DNA from: an uncultured Clostridia bacterium
GTDB taxonomy: Bacteria; Bacillota; Clostridia; Oscillospirales; Oscillospiraceae
Assembly (NCBI GenBank): GCA_946187475.1
Contig: CAMHRJ010000064.1
Location: 1-9,354 of the forward strand
Direction: 5' to 3'
DNA length: 9,354 nt
Part shown: piece by piece, positions 6,318 to 9,354 of the stretch
How positions within the stretch are numbered: position 1 is the stretch's first letter
Layout of the letters: every line of letters starts with the position of its first letter
Notes under the pieces: generated by a model
Databases searched by the model: none
What the model was told of the DNA's origin: nothing
The model's input: the letters and a program-made list of their open reading frames with translations, nothing else
Position numbers and translations under genes: made by a program

Positions 6318-7025
6318 ATGAAGAAAATGTATGTACTGATCGGCAACTATGGCAGCGGTAAAAGCGAGCTGGCGCTGAACTTTGCCTTCGAGGCCGCCAA
6401 GCATGGCCGCACGGAGCTGCTGGATCTGGACATGGTCAACACCTACTTCCGCCTGACCGAGCGCGGCAAGCTGGTGAGCCAGAAGGAAATCCGCCTCGTG
6501 AGCCCGAACTTCGCCTGCTCCGGCATCGAGACGCTGTCTCTCCCGGCGGAGGTGGCCTCGGCCTTTGCACTGAACTGGGATACCGTCATCTTCGATGTGG
6601 GCGGCGACGCCGTGGGCTCCACGGCTCTGGGCCGCTATCACAGCGATTTTGCCGAAATGGACCCCGACCAGCTGGAGGTTCTGAATGTGGTGAACATCCG
6701 CCGGCCTCTGGCCGGCACGGTGGAGAAGATCATCAAGCTCCAGGAGGAGATGCAGATTCACTCCCGCCTGAAGATTACCGGCATGATCAACAACACGAAC
6801 TTGGGCACCATGACCCGTCCGGACGAGCTGCGCGACGGCTATGAGATCCTCAAGCAGGTCAGCGAGCAGACCGGCATCCCGGTGGCTTACACTTCCGGCA
6901 AGAAGGAGTTTCTGGACCAGTTCCTCAGCGAGGGACATGACCCGAAGTACATCGGCAAGCCCATCGAGATCGACATTTACATGCGCCGCGACTGGGACAG
7001 CTTCATCAACAACCTCGGCAGATAA
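6318..7025 (+). CDS. P-loop ATPase of unknown role, first gene of the vor operon
   Basis: This 235-residue soluble protein has a Walker A motif GNYGSGKS (9-16), an acidic segment DLDMVN (36-41) and a Walker B/switch region TVIFDVGGDAVG (89-100). A possible base-contacting MINNTNLG follows at 166-173. The layout is that of the SIMIBI ATPases (MinD/ParA/CooC), but the deviant KGG lysine of ParA/MinD is absent and Walker A is of the ordinary GxxGxGKS type. The ATG at 6318 is chosen because GGAGG lies seven bases upstream; the earlier in-frame GTG at 6276 falls inside the -10 element. The gene ends 73 bases before the ferredoxin gene and shares the operon promoter. I recall this ATPase next to 2-oxoacid:ferredoxin oxidoreductase genes in other clostridia, annotated only as an ATP-binding protein. 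Assembly or activation of the oxidoreductase is a guess from position. Confidence 0.8.
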   Translation: MKKMYVLIGNYGSGKSELALNFAFEAAKHGRTELLDLDMVNTYFRLTERGKLVSQKEIRLVSPNFACSGIETLSLPAEVASAFALNWDTVIFDVGGDAVGSTALGRYHSDFAEMDPDQLEVLNVVNIRRPLAGTVEKIIKLQEEMQIHSRLKITGMINNTNLGTMTRPDELRDGYEILKQVSEQTGIPVAYTSGKKEFLDQFLSEGHDPKYIGKPIEIDIYMRRDWDSFINNLGR

Positions 7026-7098
7026 AATGCGCATATCCGCTTGATGCGGTTTGCATGATAGAACAGTGCCAATAAATTTTTGGAAAAGAGGTAGCGAA

Positions 7099-7335
7099 AT
7101 GGCAAAATTCATTGGTGTAGTGACAATCGATGAAAATCTTTGCAAAGGCTGCGGTCTGTGCGCCCGTGCCTGCCCGAAGAAGATCATCGAGCTGTCCAAG
7201 GAAAAGATCAACGCGAAGGGCTACCACCCCGCGACGGTCGTTCGCCCGGAGGAGTGCATTGCATGCGCTTCCTGTGCGCTGACATGTCCTGACGTGGTGA
7301 TCCGTGTTGAGAAAGTCATGAAGGAGGAAGCGTAA
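7099..7335 (+). CDS. Dicluster 4Fe-4S ferredoxin subunit (delta) of 2-oxoacid:ferredoxin oxidoreductase
   Basis: This 78-residue protein binds two [4Fe-4S] clusters and carries electrons from the thiamine site of the oxidoreductase to free ferredoxin. The ligands are two complete CxxCxxCxxxCP sets: Cys15, 18, 21 and 25 (CKGCGLCARACP), and Cys53, 56, 59 and 63 (CIACASCALTCP). The ATG at 7099 is chosen because AGAGG (7087-7091) lies seven bases upstream. A TTG-initiated upstream extension from 7051 would not resemble the family. The alpha-subunit gene starts two bases after its stop, and that gene's ribosome binding site AAGGAGG (7320-7326) lies inside this coding region. The order delta-alpha-beta-gamma is the usual one for the Kor/Vor type complexes. 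It would be called VorD or KorD depending on substrate. Confidence 0.94.
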   Translation: MAKFIGVVTIDENLCKGCGLCARACPKKIIELSKEKINAKGYHPATVVRPEECIACASCALTCPDVVIRVEKVMKEEA

Positions 7336-7337
7336 TT

Positions 7338-8420
7338 ATGGCATTGCAACTCATGAAAGGCAGCGAAGCGATCGCTGAGGCCGCCATCCGTGCCGGCGCA
7401 CGGTACTTCTTCGGCTATCCGATCACCCCGCAGACCGAGATTCCCGAATACATGTCCGCCCGTATGCCCGAGGTCGGAGGCTGCTTCCTCCAGGCCGAGA
7501 GCGAGGTCGCGGCCATCAACATGATCTATGGCGCTGCCGGTACCGGCGCCCGCGCCATCACCTCTTCCTCCAGCCCCGGCGTCAGCCTGAAGCAGGAGGG
7601 CATCAGCTACTGCGCCGGCGCGCAGCTGCCCTGCGTGATCCTGAACGTCATGCGCGGCGGCCCCGGCCTCGGCAACATCCAGGCCTCTCAGGGCGACTAC
7701 TTCCAGGGCGTCAAGGGCGGCGGCAACGGTGACTATCACCTGCTGACCTACGCTCCCGCCTCCGTGCAGGAAGCCATCGACATCATGATGTTCGCCTTTG
7801 ATAAGGCTGAGCAGTATCGCGTTCCCGTTCTGTTCCTGGCCGACGGCCTCATCGCCCAGATGATGGAGCCTGTCGAGATGCCCGAGATGGTCGACTTCAA
7901 GATCGATCCCGAGAAGAAGCCCTGGGCCTGCACCGGCTGGCAGCCCGGCGACGATCCCGCCAAGCGCGGCGTCATCAACTCCATCTACATCGACACCGAG
8001 TCCCTGAGCGTCCACAACGCTGAGCTCCAGGCCATCTATCGTCAGATCGAGGCCAACGAGAAGCGCTGGGAGTGCTACAAGACTGAGGATGCCGACATCG
8101 TTCTCACCGCTTTCGGCACCGTCGCCCGTGTCTGCAAGACCGCGGTTGACGAGCTGCGCGCTGAGGGCATCAAGGTTGGCCTGTTCCGTCCCATCTCCGT
8201 CTGGCCGTTCCCCTATGAGGCGCTGGCCGAGACCGTGCTCCAGGATCACGTCAAGGCGGTTCTGGACGTTGAGCTGAACGAAGGTCAGATGCTGCAGGAC
8301 GTCAAGCTGGCCCTGAACGGCGGCAAGCCTGTGGACTTCTTCGGCCACCTGGGCAGTGAGTTCCCCACCGTCGACGAGGTCAAGGGCAAGATCAAGGAAA
8401 TGATGAAGGAGGGTATCTGA
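7338..8420 (+). CDS. vorB: 2-oxoacid:ferredoxin oxidoreductase alpha subunit, VorB type
   Basis: This is the 360-residue alpha subunit, holding the pyrimidine-binding domain and the following domain of the thiamine-diphosphate enzyme. The complex decarboxylates a 2-oxoacid, transfers the acyl group to CoA and reduces ferredoxin in the cytoplasm. Seen motifs are FGYPITPQTEIPEYM (25-39), QAESEVAAINM (52-62), TSSSSPGVSLKQEGISY (75-91) and VMRGGPGLGNIQ (104-115), all typical of this subunit. The separate alpha and beta subunits of 360 and 251 residues match the KorAB/VorBA form, not the long single-chain pyruvate enzyme. The sequence most resembles proteins annotated as 3-methyl-2-oxobutanoate dehydrogenase subunit VorB, implying branched-chain 2-oxoacids from valine, leucine and isoleucine. 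2-oxoglutarate remains possible. The gene is followed after one base by the beta subunit. Confidence 0.9.
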   Translation: MALQLMKGSEAIAEAAIRAGARYFFGYPITPQTEIPEYMSARMPEVGGCFLQAESEVAAINMIYGAAGTGARAITSSSSPGVSLKQEGISYCAGAQLPCVILNVMRGGPGLGNIQASQGDYFQGVKGGGNGDYHLLTYAPASVQEAIDIMMFAFDKAEQYRVPVLFLADGLIAQMMEPVEMPEMVDFKIDPEKKPWACTGWQPGDDPAKRGVINSIYIDTESLSVHNAELQAIYRQIEANEKRWECYKTEDADIVLTAFGTVARVCKTAVDELRAEGIKVGLFRPISVWPFPYEALAETVLQDHVKAVLDVELNEGQMLQDVKLALNGGKPVDFFGHLGSEFPTVDEVKGKIKEMMKEGI

Positions 8421-8421
8421 A

Positions 8422-9177
8422 ATGGCTGACTCTCAGGTTGTTTTTGAAAGAACCAAACTGCTGACGGACAAGACGTTCCACTATTGCCCCGGCTGCAACC
8501 ACGGCATCATTCACCGCCTGGTCGCTGAGGCCATTGAGGAGATGGGCCTGGGCCGCAACGTCATCGGCGTGGCTCCTGTCGGCTGCTCCGTCTTTGCTTA
8601 CGATTACTTTAACTGCGATATGTACGAGGCTGCCCACGGCCGTGCTCCGGCTGTGGCTACCGGTGCCAAGCGCGTGGTGGGCGACGACCGTCTGGTCTTC
8701 ACCTATCAGGGCGACGGCGACCTGGCCTCCATCGGCACCGCCGAGATCGTCCACGCCGCCCACCGCGGCGAGAAGATCTGCACGATCTTCGTCAACAATG
8801 CTATCTATGGCATGACCGGCGGCCAGATGGCTCCCACCACTCTGGTCGGCCAGAAGACCACCACCAGCCCCAAGGGCCGTGACGAGGCCTGGTGCGGCGC
8901 TCCCATCAAGGTTTCCGAGATGCTGTCCGCCATCCCCGGCTCCTACTACATCGAGCGCTGTGCTGTGAACACCACGGCCAACATCCGCAAGACCAAGAAC
9001 GCCATCAAGAAGGCTTTCCAGTATCAGATGGAAGGCAAGGGCTTCTGCATGGTCGAGGTTCTGTCCACCTGCCCGACCAACTGGGGCCTGAGCCCGGTGG
9101 AAGCCATGAAGTGGCTGGAAGAGAACATGATCCCGTATTATCCGCTTGGTGTCTACAAAGATAAGGGGGCTGAATAA
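8422..9177 (+). CDS. vorA: 2-oxoacid:ferredoxin oxidoreductase beta subunit (thiamine diphosphate-binding), VorA type
   Basis: This 251-residue subunit binds thiamine diphosphate and Mg2+ and carries the catalytic half-site. The cofactor motif runs from GDGD (97-100) to NN (125-126), the spacing expected for the GDG-X(~25)-NN signature. Other family blocks are PVGCSVFAYDYF (52-63), AHGRAPAVATG (71-81) and YGMTGGQMAPTT (129-140). The N-terminal motif reads CPGCNHG (22-28), where the family more often has CPGCGHG. The start follows the alpha-subunit stop by one base, with AGGAGGG (8406-8412) upstream inside the alpha gene. The gamma-subunit gene starts two bases after its stop. Identification as a beta subunit of a 2-oxoacid:acceptor oxidoreductase is secure; the exact substrate is inferred. 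Confidence 0.92.
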   Translation: MADSQVVFERTKLLTDKTFHYCPGCNHGIIHRLVAEAIEEMGLGRNVIGVAPVGCSVFAYDYFNCDMYEAAHGRAPAVATGAKRVVGDDRLVFTYQGDGDLASIGTAEIVHAAHRGEKICTIFVNNAIYGMTGGQMAPTTLVGQKTTTSPKGRDEAWCGAPIKVSEMLSAIPGSYYIERCAVNTTANIRKTKNAIKKAFQYQMEGKGFCMVEVLSTCPTNWGLSPVEAMKWLEENMIPYYPLGVYKDKGAE

Positions 9178-9179
9178 TC

Positions 9180-9354
9180 ATGACGCAACAGTTCATTTTC
9201 GCCGGTTTCGGCGGTCAGGGCATGCTCCTGATCGGTAAGTTCCTGGCTATGGCCTGCATGATGGACGGCAAGCACGTTTCCTGGCTGCCCTCCTATGGCC
9301 CTGAGATGCGCGGCGGCACGGCCAACTGCTCCGTCACCGTCAGCGACGAGCCCA
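9180..9354 (+). CDS. 2-oxoacid:ferredoxin oxidoreductase gamma subunit, 5' part (cut by window end)
   Basis: The ATG at 9180 opens a frame that runs to the last base, giving 58 residues. It starts MTQQFIFAGFGGQGMLLIG and continues with LPSYGPEMRGGTANCSV, both hallmarks of the gamma domain (PF01558) that completes the CoA-binding part of the oxidoreductase. The family length is about 180 residues, so roughly two thirds lie outside the window. A GGGGG tract at 9165-9169 serves as the ribosome binding site, ten bases upstream. It is co-transcribed with the beta subunit, two bases away. Confidence 0.93.
   Translation, partial: MTQQFIFAGFGGQGMLLIGKFLAMACMMDGKHVSWLPSYGPEMRGGTANCSVTVSDEP

Noticed and set aside
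7027..7056. A possible hairpin between the ATPase and ferredoxin genes (CCGC/GCGG with outer ATGC/GCAT)
   Set aside because: Only four-pair helices separated by unequal internal loops and no T run, so neither a terminator nor a convincing processing site.
7221..8348. A long open frame antisense to vorB (375 codons)
   Set aside because: It mirrors GC-rich codon structure of vorB on the other strand, has no ribosome binding site or family motif, and its protein is a His/Asp/Gly-rich composition artefact.

Overview
The window is about 9.35 kb of GC-rich DNA with every supported gene on the + strand. The gene set, the oxygen-sensitive ferredoxin-linked enzymes and the GGAGG-type ribosome binding sites point to a strictly anaerobic, high-GC clostridium. 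A gut Oscillospiraceae-type organism (Oscillibacter, Flavonifractor or Dysosmobacter relatives) is the best guess. That placement is inference from recalled protein style and from a short GAGTGAAGAGTG-type intergenic inverted repeat, not from a search.

Region 1 (1-2149) is a one-carbon block. It holds the 3' part of formate-tetrahydrofolate ligase (fhs), then folD one base later, then a strong intrinsic terminator. Together they activate formate onto tetrahydrofolate and interconvert methenyl- and methylene-THF. The FolD lacks the lysine and glutamine normally needed for the cyclohydrolase step.

Region 2 (2150-6084) starts with a miniature inverted-repeat element and an extended -10 promoter. 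Four closely spaced genes follow: a polysaccharide flippase, a small COG2426-type membrane protein, a lipoprotein related to amino-acid-type solute-binding proteins, and a formate/nitrite-family channel. A hairpin terminator closes the unit. The lipoprotein appears to be a circular permutation of the binding-protein fold, which is the most unusual thing I see here. The channel may be functionally tied to the formate-using enzymes upstream.

Region 3 (6085-9354) opens with an AT-rich regulatory stretch and a strong sigma-A-type promoter whose -10 lies inside an imperfect palindrome. The operon then encodes a P-loop ATPase of unknown role, a dicluster ferredoxin subunit, and the alpha, beta and (partial) gamma subunits of a 2-oxoacid:ferredoxin oxidoreductase, best matched to the VorB/VorA type. 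This complex oxidatively decarboxylates 2-oxoacids, probably branched-chain ones, to acyl-CoA and reduces ferredoxin. The operon runs off the window end.

Most of the window is ordinary anaerobe metabolism. The observations worth following are the permuted binding protein, the FolD active-site changes, the unassigned ATPase and the palindromic promoter.
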